Shown: one piece after another, positions 1 through 8,392 of the stretch
Numbering within the stretch: position 1 is the first letter of the stretch
How the letters are laid out: each line of letters starts with the position of its first letter
Source: Microthrixaceae bacterium
GTDB lineage: Bacteria > Actinomycetota > Acidimicrobiia > Acidimicrobiales > Microtrichaceae
DNA length: 64,000 nucleotides
NCBI GenBank assembly: GCA_023958095.1
Contig: JAMLGJ010000007.1
Coordinates: forward strand, 1 to 64,000
Direction: 5' to 3'
Made by a program: the position numbers and the translations under genes
The notes under the pieces: generated by a model
What the model saw: only the letters and a program-made list of their open reading frames with translations
The model's database searches: none
Told to the model about the DNA's origin: nothing

Positions 1-86
1 GCCCCCCCGCTCCCGGGGCCGCGCGCGCCGGCGGCCCCCGCCCCGCCCCGCGGGCGGGGGGGGGGGGCGCCCCCGGCCCCCCCCCC
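1..86. other. G/C-only low-complexity run at window start
   Basis: The first 86 bases are almost entirely long C and G runs (one T), with no coding signal. Normal mixed sequence starts right after. Such a run at the very start of a record is typical of a low-quality contig end or a sequencing artefact. A genuine GC microsatellite cannot be excluded. Confidence 0.6.
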
Positions 87-102
87 CACGATCAGTTCGC
101 CG
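82..102. repeat. Half-copy of the 49-bp palindrome family
   Basis: Six C residues followed by ACGATCAGTTCGCCG. The same 21 bases occur at 16502-16522, and the core resembles the right arm of the 49-bp palindromes at 6462, 17823 and 58570 with three bases missing. It may be a degenerate or truncated member of the same repeat. Confidence 0.45.
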
Positions 103-229
103 TACCGGGGTCGCCCAGTTGGGGATTCCGCGTGATTCGGGATTCCCTGCAAGGTGTGAGCTGATTCCCAGCCAGTTCTCGGTTTGGTCCTGCATCTTCG
201 GGGGAGGAATCGAACAGGAGCAGGCCACG

Positions 230-1285
230 ATGGACGTCTCGGACACACCGCCACACGCAGCGACAGCAGACCAGGGCCCGGGCGGAACAGCCCCTGGCGC
301 CGGCGAGGACGCGGGCGGCGGAGACTCCCCCGAGGGACCCGGGGTCCGGACATGGGTGGTGGCCGTGGCCGCATCTGCGGCTGTCGTGCTCGCAGCGGGC
401 TTCCTGATGACGCGCGGTGGCTCCGAGGACACGGGCGCACCGATCGCCGCGACCAGTGAACTCGACGATGGGTCAACCCAACCCGGCGCTGCGGGCGCAC
501 CGAACGCACCGGGTGCACGCCCGGGTGGATCGGGGGTGGCCGGCGAGGTGACAGCAGTCGGTGACGAAGTACTCACCCTCGAGGCGACCGGACCGAACGG
601 AGAAGCCTCCGAGGTGGAGGTGCTCCTCACCGGAGACACCGCGGTCAGCGAGATCGCCCCCGGATCACTCGAGGACCTCGAGGTCGGCGACACAGTCGCG
701 GTCACCGGGGACAGCAGCGACGATGGTGCGCTCGCAGCAGCCGTGATCACCGAGACCGAACTGGCCCCTGCAGGTGCCCCCGGAGGGGGTGCCCCAGCGG
801 CGGGAATGCAGCCCCCCGACGGAGTTGAACCTCCCGATGGGTTGGAGGTCCCCGAAGGCCTCGAAACGCCCGACGGTTCTGAGCTTCCCGACGGTGCTGA
901 GCTTCCCGACGGTGCTGAGCTCCCCGACGGTTCGCAACTGCCGGATGGTGCGCCGGTTCCCGGTGGCATCCCGAACGGTGCGGACACGGGACGTGTGATC
1001 GGCGAGATCACTTCGATCGACGGGTCCGTGGTGACGCTCACCACGGCCGACGGCAGCCAGGTGGAGGTGGCCACCAACGACGGAACCGAGGTGAACGTCT
1101 CACTCGAGCGGACCCTCCAGGACATCGGGGTCGGTGACTCCGTCAGGGTCACCGGTGCGGAGGTCGACGGCTCGGTCGACGCGGAGAGGGTCGTCATCGG
1201 CGACGTCGCCGGCTTCGGAGGCGTCGGTGGCGGTCCCGGTGCCGCTGGGGTCCGGCCCGGTGCAGCAACTCGGGGCACGGACTGA
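230..1285 (+). CDS. Membrane-anchored protein with two DUF5666-like domains
   Basis: 351 aa. The ATG at 230 follows a good ribosome site (ACAGGAG); the reading frame is open further upstream but without a start signal. A single membrane helix lies at about residues 41-60 after an acidic Gly/Pro-rich N-terminus, so the rest is probably outside the membrane. Residues 103-176 and 254-325 are two related beta-rich units (G-x-I/V-T-x-x, ending VGDxVxVTG) of the DUF5666/OB-like type. They are separated by a repetitive segment (195-245) of PDG-x-x-L units. It is the first gene of an efflux operon, 5 bp before the membrane-fusion protein gene. It may be an accessory or substrate-binding part of the pump. 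The domain name rests on pattern memory, and the function is unknown. Confidence 0.75.
   Translation: MDVSDTPPHAATADQGPGGTAPGAGEDAGGGDSPEGPGVRTWVVAVAASAAVVLAAGFLMTRGGSEDTGAPIAATSELDDGSTQPGAAGAPNAPGARPGGSGVAGEVTAVGDEVLTLEATGPNGEASEVEVLLTGDTAVSEIAPGSLEDLEVGDTVAVTGDSSDDGALAAAVITETELAPAGAPGGGAPAAGMQPPDGVEPPDGLEVPEGLETPDGSELPDGAELPDGAELPDGSQLPDGAPVPGGIPNGADTGRVIGEITSIDGSVVTLTTADGSQVEVATNDGTEVNVSLERTLQDIGVGDSVRVTGAEVDGSVDAERVVIGDVAGFGGVGGGPGAAGVRPGAATRGTD
812..964 (+). repeat. In-frame short tandem repeat (PDG-x-x-L units)
   Basis: About ten imperfect 15-18 bp units encode repeats such as ELPDGA and QLPDGA, best conserved at 885-945. They form the linker between the two DUF5666-like domains and may vary in copy number between strains. 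Confidence 0.7.
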
Positions 1286-1290
1286 ACGAC

Positions 1291-2652
1291 GTGATGAACC
1301 GAATCCTTGGAACACTCAAGCAGCCATGGGTCGTCGCTCCACTGGTGGGGCTCCTAGTGCTCGGCGGATGGACGATCTGGCGTGGATCGAGCGACGGGGG
1401 CACCACGGAGCAGGGAACCGAACAGGTGATCGAAGCTGAACTCGCCTCGATGTCGGAGAGCTTCTCGGGCGAGGGCACAGCCGAGTACCTGCAGAGCGAG
1501 GACCTGTCCTTCAACGCATCTGGAACGCTCACCGAGGTGAACGTCGGGGCGGGAGACGCCGTCGCGGAGGGGGACGTGCTGGCGGTCATGAGCAGTCCCG
1601 AACTGGAGGCGGCCGTGGCCCGGGCGGAGGCAACGCTGGCCTCCGCCGAGGCCTCCCTCGCGGACGACACCGCGGCTGGGGAGTCCGACGCACAGTTGAC
1701 CGCCGACCTGGCATCGGTGTCCACGGCCATGCAGTCACTCGAGGCCGCCGAGGAGGAACTGGCCGCAACGGCCATCACTGCCCCATTCGACGGAACCGTT
1801 GCGGTGGTCGACCTCGAGGTCGGCGACCAACTCGGCTCCTCCGGAACCTCCGGCGTTGCACTGTCGGGCTCCGGGACGGACTCGGGTGTCGCGGCGGGAG
1901 GGGTCGGCTCCTCGGAGGGCAACACCTCGCTCGGGGTCGTCGCGGGAGCCGACTCCTCCGACTCCGCATCGGATTCGCCCCAGCTGCGGGTCGTCACCCC
2001 GGGTGAGTTCACCGTCGAGGTCGGCCTCGACGCAGAGGAAGTGGCAGCTGTGGCGGTCGGCGCCGAGGTCGAGGTGTCACTGTCGAGCGGCTCCTCGGAC
2101 GCCGGGTTCGGTGGCGGAGGCTTCCCGGGCGGGGGTCCTCCCGCCAACGGTGGGTCCGCCGGAGCGCCGGGCGCGCGGGATCTCGCCGGTGGTGCGAACG
2201 ACTCCACTGACGACGACAGCGGGGCACCTGCGGCCCGCGACGACGCCGAGACGGTGACAGGTGTGGTGAGCGCCGTTGCGGAGGTCGCGGATACCTCCTC
2301 GGGTGTCGCCACCTACCCGGTCACGGTCGAGTTCCGCTCCGACAGTGGCGACTTCAACGACGGCGCCACTGTCCTGGTGGAGTTCACCACCGGTGATCCG
2401 CTCGAGGTGGTCCAGGTGCCCGTGTTCGCCGTGAGCACCGACTCAGGTACCTCGACGGTGACCGTCCGTACCGAGGCCGGAGATGAGGTGCGAGAGGTCG
2501 TCACCGGGGAGTCCAGCGGCATGATGGTCGAGGTCGCAGAAGGCCTCGAGCCCGGGGAGTTGGTGGTCGTCACACGTGCTGGTGCACCGGGCGGTGGCGG
2601 TGGCTCGGATCAGGCGCAACAGGGTGGCGGAGCCGGCGAGGCCGGCCAGTGA
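1291..2652 (+). CDS. Efflux membrane-fusion protein, HlyD/MacA type
   Basis: 453 aa from GTG 1291 (an ATG follows at 1294). An N-terminal membrane helix (about 10-27) leads to a biotinyl-lipoyl-like half (ASGTLTEVNVGAGDAVAEGD), a short alanine-rich coiled coil (about 105-160), the second lipoyl half (TAPFDGTVAVVDLEVGDQL), a long Gly/Ser-rich insertion and C-terminal beta-barrel domains. This is the layout of periplasmic adaptor proteins of MacB-type exporters; in actinobacteria they act on the outer face of the membrane. The stop overlaps the start of the ATPase gene (GTGA), so the two are probably translationally coupled. The Gly/Ser insertion (about 180-310) is unusually long. The substrate is unknown. 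Confidence 0.85.
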   Translation: MMNRILGTLKQPWVVAPLVGLLVLGGWTIWRGSSDGGTTEQGTEQVIEAELASMSESFSGEGTAEYLQSEDLSFNASGTLTEVNVGAGDAVAEGDVLAVMSSPELEAAVARAEATLASAEASLADDTAAGESDAQLTADLASVSTAMQSLEAAEEELAATAITAPFDGTVAVVDLEVGDQLGSSGTSGVALSGSGTDSGVAAGGVGSSEGNTSLGVVAGADSSDSASDSPQLRVVTPGEFTVEVGLDAEEVAAVAVGAEVEVSLSSGSSDAGFGGGGFPGGGPPANGGSAGAPGARDLAGGANDSTDDDSGAPAARDDAETVTGVVSAVAEVADTSSGVATYPVTVEFRSDSGDFNDGATVLVEFTTGDPLEVVQVPVFAVSTDSGTSTVTVRTEAGDEVREVVTGESSGMMVEVAEGLEPGELVVVTRAGAPGGGGGSDQAQQGGGAGEAGQ

Positions 2653-3431
2653 CAGCGCTCGGAAACCTGTCGATGGCCACTCCGCCGGACCCGGCCGCTG
2701 AGAGCACGGTCGCTCCACCGGTGATCGAACTCGTGGGAGTGACGAAGCGGTACTCCAACGGCGAGATGTCGGTCGAGGCACTGGCAGGGGTCGACCTCCG
2801 CGTCGGTGAGGGTGAGTTCGTGGCCGTGACGGGTCCCTCGGGATCGGGCAAGTCGACGCTCATGCACATCGTGGGCTGTCTCGACCTGCCCACCGAGGGG
2901 ACCGTGATGCTCTCCGGAGACGACGTCAGCCACCTCGACGAGAAGCACCTGGCCGAGGTCCGCAACCGCAGGATCGGCTTCGTGTTCCAACAGTTCAACC
3001 TCCTGGCCTACCTGTCGGCGTGGCGCAACGTGGAACTCCCGCTGCTCTACGCAGGGGCGGAGCCCGTCGAACGCCGGGAACTTGCGCTGGCCGCTCTGCG
3101 CGGCGTCGGGCTCGATGACCGGGCGGAGCACCGACCGGGCGAGCTCTCCGGTGGCCAACAGCAGCGCGTCGCGATCGCACGGGCCCTCGTGGGAGAGCCG
3201 GCACTCATCCTTGCGGACGAGCCGACGGGCAACCTCGACTCGAGTTCCACCGCCGAGGTCCTGTCGTTGCTCAGGTCGTTGCACGAACGGGGTCGGACCA
3301 TCGTGTTGATAACCCACGAGGCAGATGTGGCCGAGCAGGCGGAGCGGGTGATCCGAATCGAGGACGGGCGCATCGTCGCCGATGACCCCACGGAGTCGGC
3401 TGGTCCCCGGGACGATGGGACCGGGTCGTGA
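2649..3431 (+). CDS. ABC transporter ATP-binding protein, MacB/LolD type
   Basis: 260 aa. It powers export by the permease encoded next. Visible motifs: Walker A GPSGSGKS at 62-69, Q-loop FQQFNLL, signature LSGGQ at 166-170, Walker B LILADEP with the MacB/LolD-typical TGNLD, and an H-loop histidine (LITHEAD). The GTG start overlaps the previous stop and its own stop overlaps the permease start (both GTGA), placing it in the middle of a tightly coupled operon. The family generally moves lipoproteins, peptides or drugs away from the inner membrane; the substrate here cannot be read from sequence. Confidence 0.95.
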   Translation: MTALGNLSMATPPDPAAESTVAPPVIELVGVTKRYSNGEMSVEALAGVDLRVGEGEFVAVTGPSGSGKSTLMHIVGCLDLPTEGTVMLSGDDVSHLDEKHLAEVRNRRIGFVFQQFNLLAYLSAWRNVELPLLYAGAEPVERRELALAALRGVGLDDRAEHRPGELSGGQQQRVAIARALVGEPALILADEPTGNLDSSSTAEVLSLLRSLHERGRTIVLITHEADVAEQAERVIRIEDGRIVADDPTESAGPRDDGTGS

Positions 3432-4663
3432 CCTGGCGCGACACGCTGCGGTCTGCGCTCGACGCGGTGCGGAGCCATCGTCTGCGTTCGGTGCTCACGA
3501 TGCTCGGCATCACCATCGGAATCGTGGCGGTGACCCTCAGCGTAGGAATAGGGCAGGGCGCACGGGCGGAGGTGAACGACCAGATCGCCGAGCTCGGTAC
3601 GAATGTGCTGGTGGTCTCGCCCGGCAGCGACACCGATGACTCGGGTGTAAGGGGAGGCAGCGGCAGCGCATCCACCCTCACGCTGGGCGACGCGGAGGCC
3701 CTTGCGGATCCCGTGGCAGCCCCTGATGTGGACTCGGTCGCCCCGACCGCCTCGACCAACGGGGTGCTGACCGCCGGCGAGGCCACCTGGACGACCTCGC
3801 TGGTGGGAACCACGCCGTCCTGGCTGGATGTGCGCAGCCGCGCGATGGTGAGCGGCAGCTTCATCGACGACGACGACCTGGCAGATGCCGCAGCCGTGGT
3901 CGTGCTCGGTTCGGACACCGCCACCGAACTGTTCGGTTCGACAACCGCGGCGACCGGCGAGTCGGTCTCCTACGACGGACGGACCCTGAAGGTCGTGGGT
4001 GTGCTCGCAGAGGTGTCCTCCTCCGAGGACACGACCAACAACGACCTGGCGATCGTGCCCTCCACGACCTACTCGCAACGGCTGGTCGGCGGAGACACCC
4101 GCGACGCGGTCTCAGCGATCTACGTGAAGGCGACCTCCGAGGAGACCGTCTCGGCTGCCTACCAGGAGAGCGATTCCCTTGTCGCCAACCTCCACGGGAT
4201 ATCGGGCGACGAGGAAGCCGACTACTCCATCGCCACACAGGAGTCGATCCTCGCCGCCGCGACGTCGGTGGACGACACGCTCACGGTGATGCTCGCGGGG
4301 ATCGCAGTCATCTCGCTGCTGGTGGGTGGAATCGGCGTGATGAACATCATGTTGGTCTCCGTGACGGAGCGGATCCGTGAGATCGGCCTCCGCAAGGCAC
4401 TCGGAGCCACCCCTTCGCTCGTGCGACGCCAGTTCCTGCTCGAGGCGAGCCTCCTCGGACTTGCCGGAGGTGCGCTGGGGGTTGGTATCGGCCTCGTCCT
4501 CTCGGGTGGGATGCAGGCAGTGCTCGGCACTCGTGTGGTGGTCTCGCCGCTCGCAGTCTCCGTCTCGTTGCTCACCGGGGTCGTCGTGGCGGTCGCATTC
4601 GGAGTGCATCCGGCCACCCGTGCCGCCCGCCTCACCCCGATCGATGCCTTGAGGAGTCAGTGA
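3428..4663 (+). CDS. ABC transporter permease, MacB/FtsX type
   Basis: 411 aa with the MacB topology: one N-terminal helix (RLRSVLTMLGITIGIVAV), a large extracytoplasmic MacB_PCD-like domain (about 45-260) and three C-terminal helices of the FtsX domain. The segment VTERIREIGLRKALGA is the hallmark coupling motif of FtsX/MacB permeases. The GTG start overlaps the ATPase stop, and the gene ends within the start of a second membrane-fusion protein. Together with the flanking adaptors it forms a MacAB-like exporter. Confidence 0.93.
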   Translation: MTWRDTLRSALDAVRSHRLRSVLTMLGITIGIVAVTLSVGIGQGARAEVNDQIAELGTNVLVVSPGSDTDDSGVRGGSGSASTLTLGDAEALADPVAAPDVDSVAPTASTNGVLTAGEATWTTSLVGTTPSWLDVRSRAMVSGSFIDDDDLADAAAVVVLGSDTATELFGSTTAATGESVSYDGRTLKVVGVLAEVSSSEDTTNNDLAIVPSTTYSQRLVGGDTRDAVSAIYVKATSEETVSAAYQESDSLVANLHGISGDEEADYSIATQESILAAATSVDDTLTVMLAGIAVISLLVGGIGVMNIMLVSVTERIREIGLRKALGATPSLVRRQFLLEASLLGLAGGALGVGIGLVLSGGMQAVLGTRVVVSPLAVSVSLLTGVVVAVAFGVHPATRAARLTPIDALRSQ

Positions 4664-6438
4664 TGAGCCATGGACCAGCATCCCGGGGGACCGGCGACGG
4701 CCTCGGCCTCTCGCCGCGTCGGCAGAGGAGCAACCCACGGGTGCCCGTGGTGGCGGGCTTGTTCACCGTTGCCGCGATCCTCGGGGGTCTGCTGGTGGCT
4801 GCGACCGGGGCAGGTGGAACGGAGCGCTACACCACTGCGGAGGCCTCCCTCGAGGCCGTCGAGGCGACCCTGACCGAGGTGGCGACCATCGAAGCGGTGT
4901 CGCGTTCCACGGTGAGTTTCGTCGTCGGCGGGACCGTCACGAGTGTGGAGGTCGAACAGGGCGACGAGGTCGAGCCCGGAACGGTCCTCGCCAGCCTCGA
5001 CACCACCGAGTTGGAGTACGCACTCGCCGAGGCGACCGCAGCCGAGGCAGATGCCGAACTGGCGCTGCAGCGGGCACTCGACGGCGAGGTGGTGGGGGCC
5101 GGCTCTGCTGCAGGGGGATCCGGCTCGGGGTCGTTCGCCGAGAGCACCACCGTTCTGTCGGGTTCGCTGTCCCACGTCGCCCTCGCGGCTTCTGCCGCCC
5201 TCTCGGGCGCGGCCACGGCGGAGCCGGCCGGGGCGGACCATGAGCTCGCCGCCGCCCAGCAGGAGGTCCTGGATGCCCAGTCCGACGCCGATGCCGCGCT
5301 GAGACTCGCCGATGAGGCACTGACGTCGGCCACCGCGGTGTGCGCCGCCGGTACTGCAGTGTCGGAGGAGGTGGATTCGGAGACCGGTGACGCAGAGGGC
5401 GGGGACACATCGTGCCGGACCGCACTGGCCGAGGCCCTCGAAGCCCAGCGGGCGGTGGCCACGGCACAACAACGTGTGCAGGAGGCGGCCTCGGCGCTCG
5501 ACGCGCTCATCGCACAGAGGCTCGAGGAGCTGCAGTCCGGAGGGACCCCCGCAACGGACGATCCCGGCACCGCGGAGGTTGCCGGGCAGCCGGGGACGGC
5601 CGATTCCGGGAGTGCCGGCTCATCCTCCCAAGGGGGATCCTCGGAACCGGAGGTGGCGTCCGGTGCGGACCGCGAGGCCGAAGGGGTTGCCGGGGCTCCA
5701 GTGGTCAGCGCATCCTCCGAGGAGCTGATCGCCCTGCAGAAGGAACTCGATGCCGCCCAGCTGGAGGTGATCGTGGCCACCCAGGCCCTGCAGCGGGCGG
5801 AGATCGTCTCGCCGATCGCGGGAACCGTGGTGTCGGTCGGTATGGAGGTCGGTGACACCGTCGAGGCCGGATCGGACACTGCGAACATCGTGGTGGACGG
5901 ACCGGGTGGTTTCGAAGCGGTTGCCCTCGTCGCGGTCGACGACCTGCCGGATGTGTCGGTGGGCCAGCCGGCCGAGGTACTCCCGGACGCCTCCCCGGAG
6001 CCGCTGGTGGGAACGATCGTGGAGGTCGGTCTGAGTCCCTCCTCCGATGGCAACGGCACCTCCTACCCGGTCACGGTCGCCCTCGAGGGTGACACGAGTG
6101 GGCTGCTCACCGGGGGAACGGCATCCATCGTCATAGCCACGGAATCCACCGAGGAAGCCGTTGCCGTACCCACCTCGGCGGTGGGCCGTGATGGCGAGGC
6201 CTACACGGTCACGACGCTCGACGGTGACGACACGGAGCTCGTCGAGGTGGAGGTGGGCGTCGTCGGGTCCACCTACACATCGGTGACCGAGGGGCTCGAA
6301 CCGGGTGAGGTGGTTGTCCTCGCCGACAGGGACGAACCCCTCCCGGGCTCGGCGACCGACGGTTCCTCGGCGGTGGCCACTGACGGAGGTGGTCGGTTCG
6401 CAGAGGGTGGTCCACCAGGCGGTTTCGGACCCCGCTGA
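4660..6438 (+). CDS. Second efflux membrane-fusion protein, HlyD type
   Basis: 592 aa from GTG 4660, which overlaps the permease stop; ATG 4663 is an equally good start. A membrane helix (about 28-50) precedes the first lipoyl half (GGTVTSVEVEQGDEVEPGTVL). Then come a very long Ala/Glu/Gln coiled-coil region (about 110-400) interrupted by Gly/Ser-rich stretches, the second lipoyl half (SPIAGTVVSVGMEVGDTVE) and beta-barrel domains. Two adaptors around one MacB pair in one operon is unusual: they may form a mixed assembly or serve different substrates. A 49-bp palindrome lies 23 bp after the stop. Confidence 0.85.
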   Translation: MMSHGPASRGTGDGLGLSPRRQRSNPRVPVVAGLFTVAAILGGLLVAATGAGGTERYTTAEASLEAVEATLTEVATIEAVSRSTVSFVVGGTVTSVEVEQGDEVEPGTVLASLDTTELEYALAEATAAEADAELALQRALDGEVVGAGSAAGGSGSGSFAESTTVLSGSLSHVALAASAALSGAATAEPAGADHELAAAQQEVLDAQSDADAALRLADEALTSATAVCAAGTAVSEEVDSETGDAEGGDTSCRTALAEALEAQRAVATAQQRVQEAASALDALIAQRLEELQSGGTPATDDPGTAEVAGQPGTADSGSAGSSSQGGSSEPEVASGADREAEGVAGAPVVSASSEELIALQKELDAAQLEVIVATQALQRAEIVSPIAGTVVSVGMEVGDTVEAGSDTANIVVDGPGGFEAVALVAVDDLPDVSVGQPAEVLPDASPEPLVGTIVEVGLSPSSDGNGTSYPVTVALEGDTSGLLTGGTASIVIATESTEEAVAVPTSAVGRDGEAYTVTTLDGDDTELVEVEVGVVGSTYTSVTEGLEPGEVVVLADRDEPLPGSATDGSSAVATDGGGRFAEGGPPGGFGPR

Positions 6439-6461
6439 GCTGCGCAACCCCGACCCCATGC

Positions 6462-6510
6462 GAACTGATCGTCGTGGTGCCGACCTGTCGGGCACCACGA
6501 CGATCAGTTC
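6462..6510. repeat. 49-bp palindrome, copy 1
   Basis: Perfect 20-bp arms (GAACTGATCGTCGTGGTGCC and its complement) around a 9-nt loop GACCTGTCG, just downstream of the efflux operon. No T-run follows, so it is not a textbook intrinsic terminator. Copies 2 and 3 are at 17823-17871 and 58570-58618, also at gene ends. Confidence 0.9.
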
Positions 6511-6571
6511 AAGCAGGTGTGGGTGTTCCCGCTCGACCGGTGTCACACGACGTACTCAACAGGGCGTGGGC

Positions 6572-8392
6572 GTGACCGATACGTGGGGGGTGGACCTCCA
6601 TACAGAGTTGCTTGCCCGCGGGCAGTTCATTGCCAGACGCTGTACCGCCGCCCTGGGGAGGCGCCTGCTGGGCTCGCCGCGGCGCGCGGTGGCACTGACG
6701 GGGGAGTACCTGGGAGAGCTCGCCGACGTTGCCGAGGACCAGGAGAGCGACCTGGAGGAGATCAGGAACCGGACTCTGGCGCTCCTGCGCGATGGCCGTC
6801 TGGACATCGTTTTCCAACCCATCGTCTCGGCACGCTCCGGTGACACGGTCGGCTTCGAGGCACTCACCCGCTTCGACGGCTCGGCGCACGGCCCCGACGT
6901 ATGGTTCTCCCAGGCGGCTGATGCCGGCCTGGGGATCGACCTCGAGCTCGCCGCGATCGCGGAGGCGCTGGGACGGCTCACCGAGCTCCCGCTCTCGACG
7001 TACCTGGCGCTCAACGCCTCGCCGGCGACCATCAACGACCGGCGACTGGTTCGTCTGCTGGCCTCGACGGACCCCTCCAGGATCGTGCTGGAGATCACCG
7101 AGCACGAGGCCATCGAGGACTACGCACAGCTGGTCGCCTCGCTCCAGGTGCTCAGGGACCTGGGGGTGCGCGTGGCTGTCGACGACGTCGGCGCCGGATT
7201 CTCGAGCTTCGCCCACGTGCTGGAATTGACTCCGCACGTGCTCAAGATCGACGTCTCGATCACGGGTGGCCTGGCACACGACCCAGCACGTCGGGCGCTG
7301 GCCGCCGCCATCGTGGAGGTCGCCGGTCCGCTCGGTGCCGCAGTGGTGGCCGAGGGACTCGAGACCGAGGACGACCTGGCCGCCGCCCGGCAGGTCGGTG
7401 TGTCGCACCTGCAGGGCCACCTGTTCTCCGAACCGCTGCCCGAGCCCGTCGAGGTCTCATTCGACCCCGCCCAGCTCGTGGCACGGGTGCAGCAGCACAC
7501 GCAGGCCGCGGATCTGACCGCCAGCCAGTTCGAACTCGCGATGCTGCACTCGCCGATCGGGATGTGCCTGGTGTCCCTGGACGGATCGTTCCTGCACGTC
7601 AACCCCGCGTTGTCCGCCATGCTGGGGCGCAGCCCGAAGGAGTTGCTGCAGCTCACCTTCCAGCAGCTGACCCATCCCGAGGACCTGGATGCCGACCTCA
7701 CCTACCTCGTGCAGTGCATCGAGGGGGCACGCAACAGCTACCGGATCGACAAGCGGTACATCCATGCCGACGGATCCGTGGTGTGGGGTGACCTGTCGGT
7801 GGTGGTGATCCGCGACCGGGACGGAACCCCTTGCTACTTCGTGTCCCAGATCGTTGACGTGACGGAGCGCCACAAGCGCGAGGAGTACCTCGCGGAGCGG
7901 GCACGAACGGACCACCTGACCGACCTGCCGAACCGCGCCGCAGCGGAGAGCACCATGGCCCGCCTGGCCGCGATGCACGTGCCCTTCGGGGTGCTGTTCT
8001 GCGACCTGGCGAAGTTCAAGTCGATAAACGACACCCACGGCCACGCCGCTGGCGACACGGTGCTCGCCGAGGTGGCCCGGCGGCTCCGTTCGGTGGTTCG
8101 CCCCGATGACCTGGTCGCCAGGTGGGGTGGCGACGAGTTCCTCTTCGTGCTGCCGGACTCCTCGCCCGGGGACATGGACTCAACCGTCAGGCGCGTGGTC
8201 GAGGCGGTCAGGGAGCCCATCCGGATCGATGAGAGGACCGTGCTGCAGAACCCTGAGATCGTGGTCGGGGCAGCGCACTACGACCCATCCCAACTGTGCA
8301 CCCCCGAGGACACGGTGCACGCCGCCGACCTCGACATGTACCGCAGACGTGGTACCGAGCTGCGGCGTGGTTCCGTGCGGCCCGGCTCCTAG
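6572..8392 (+). CDS. Cyclic-di-GMP protein with EAL, PAS and GGDEF domains
   Basis: 606 aa. GTG 6572 is chosen because AGGG lies 8 nt upstream and homology begins soon after; GTG 6566 is an alternative. Order is unusual: EAL phosphodiesterase first (FEALTRF near 96, LEITEHE, VDDVGAGFSS, VVAEGLET, QGHLFSEP), then a PAS sensor (about 315-435), then GGDEF (WGGDEF near 519). An RPDD five residues before GGDEF fits the RxxD inhibitory site. Both catalytic motifs look intact, so it may make and degrade c-di-GMP, with PAS setting the balance. No membrane helix is seen, so it is probably cytosolic. Its stop overlaps the stop of the convergent gene (CTAG, 8389-8392). Confidence 0.92.
   Translation: MTDTWGVDLHTELLARGQFIARRCTAALGRRLLGSPRRAVALTGEYLGELADVAEDQESDLEEIRNRTLALLRDGRLDIVFQPIVSARSGDTVGFEALTRFDGSAHGPDVWFSQAADAGLGIDLELAAIAEALGRLTELPLSTYLALNASPATINDRRLVRLLASTDPSRIVLEITEHEAIEDYAQLVASLQVLRDLGVRVAVDDVGAGFSSFAHVLELTPHVLKIDVSITGGLAHDPARRALAAAIVEVAGPLGAAVVAEGLETEDDLAAARQVGVSHLQGHLFSEPLPEPVEVSFDPAQLVARVQQHTQAADLTASQFELAMLHSPIGMCLVSLDGSFLHVNPALSAMLGRSPKELLQLTFQQLTHPEDLDADLTYLVQCIEGARNSYRIDKRYIHADGSVVWGDLSVVVIRDRDGTPCYFVSQIVDVTERHKREEYLAERARTDHLTDLPNRAAAESTMARLAAMHVPFGVLFCDLAKFKSINDTHGHAAGDTVLAEVARRLRSVVRPDDLVARWGGDEFLFVLPDSSPGDMDSTVRRVVEAVREPIRIDERTVLQNPEIVVGAAHYDPSQLCTPEDTVHAADLDMYRRRGTELRRGSVRPGS

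Noticed and set aside
6462-6510. Naming the palindrome a Rho-independent terminator
   Set aside because: No T-run follows any of the copies, and the same sequence recurs three times with loop identity, which points to a repeat family; a termination role remains possible.
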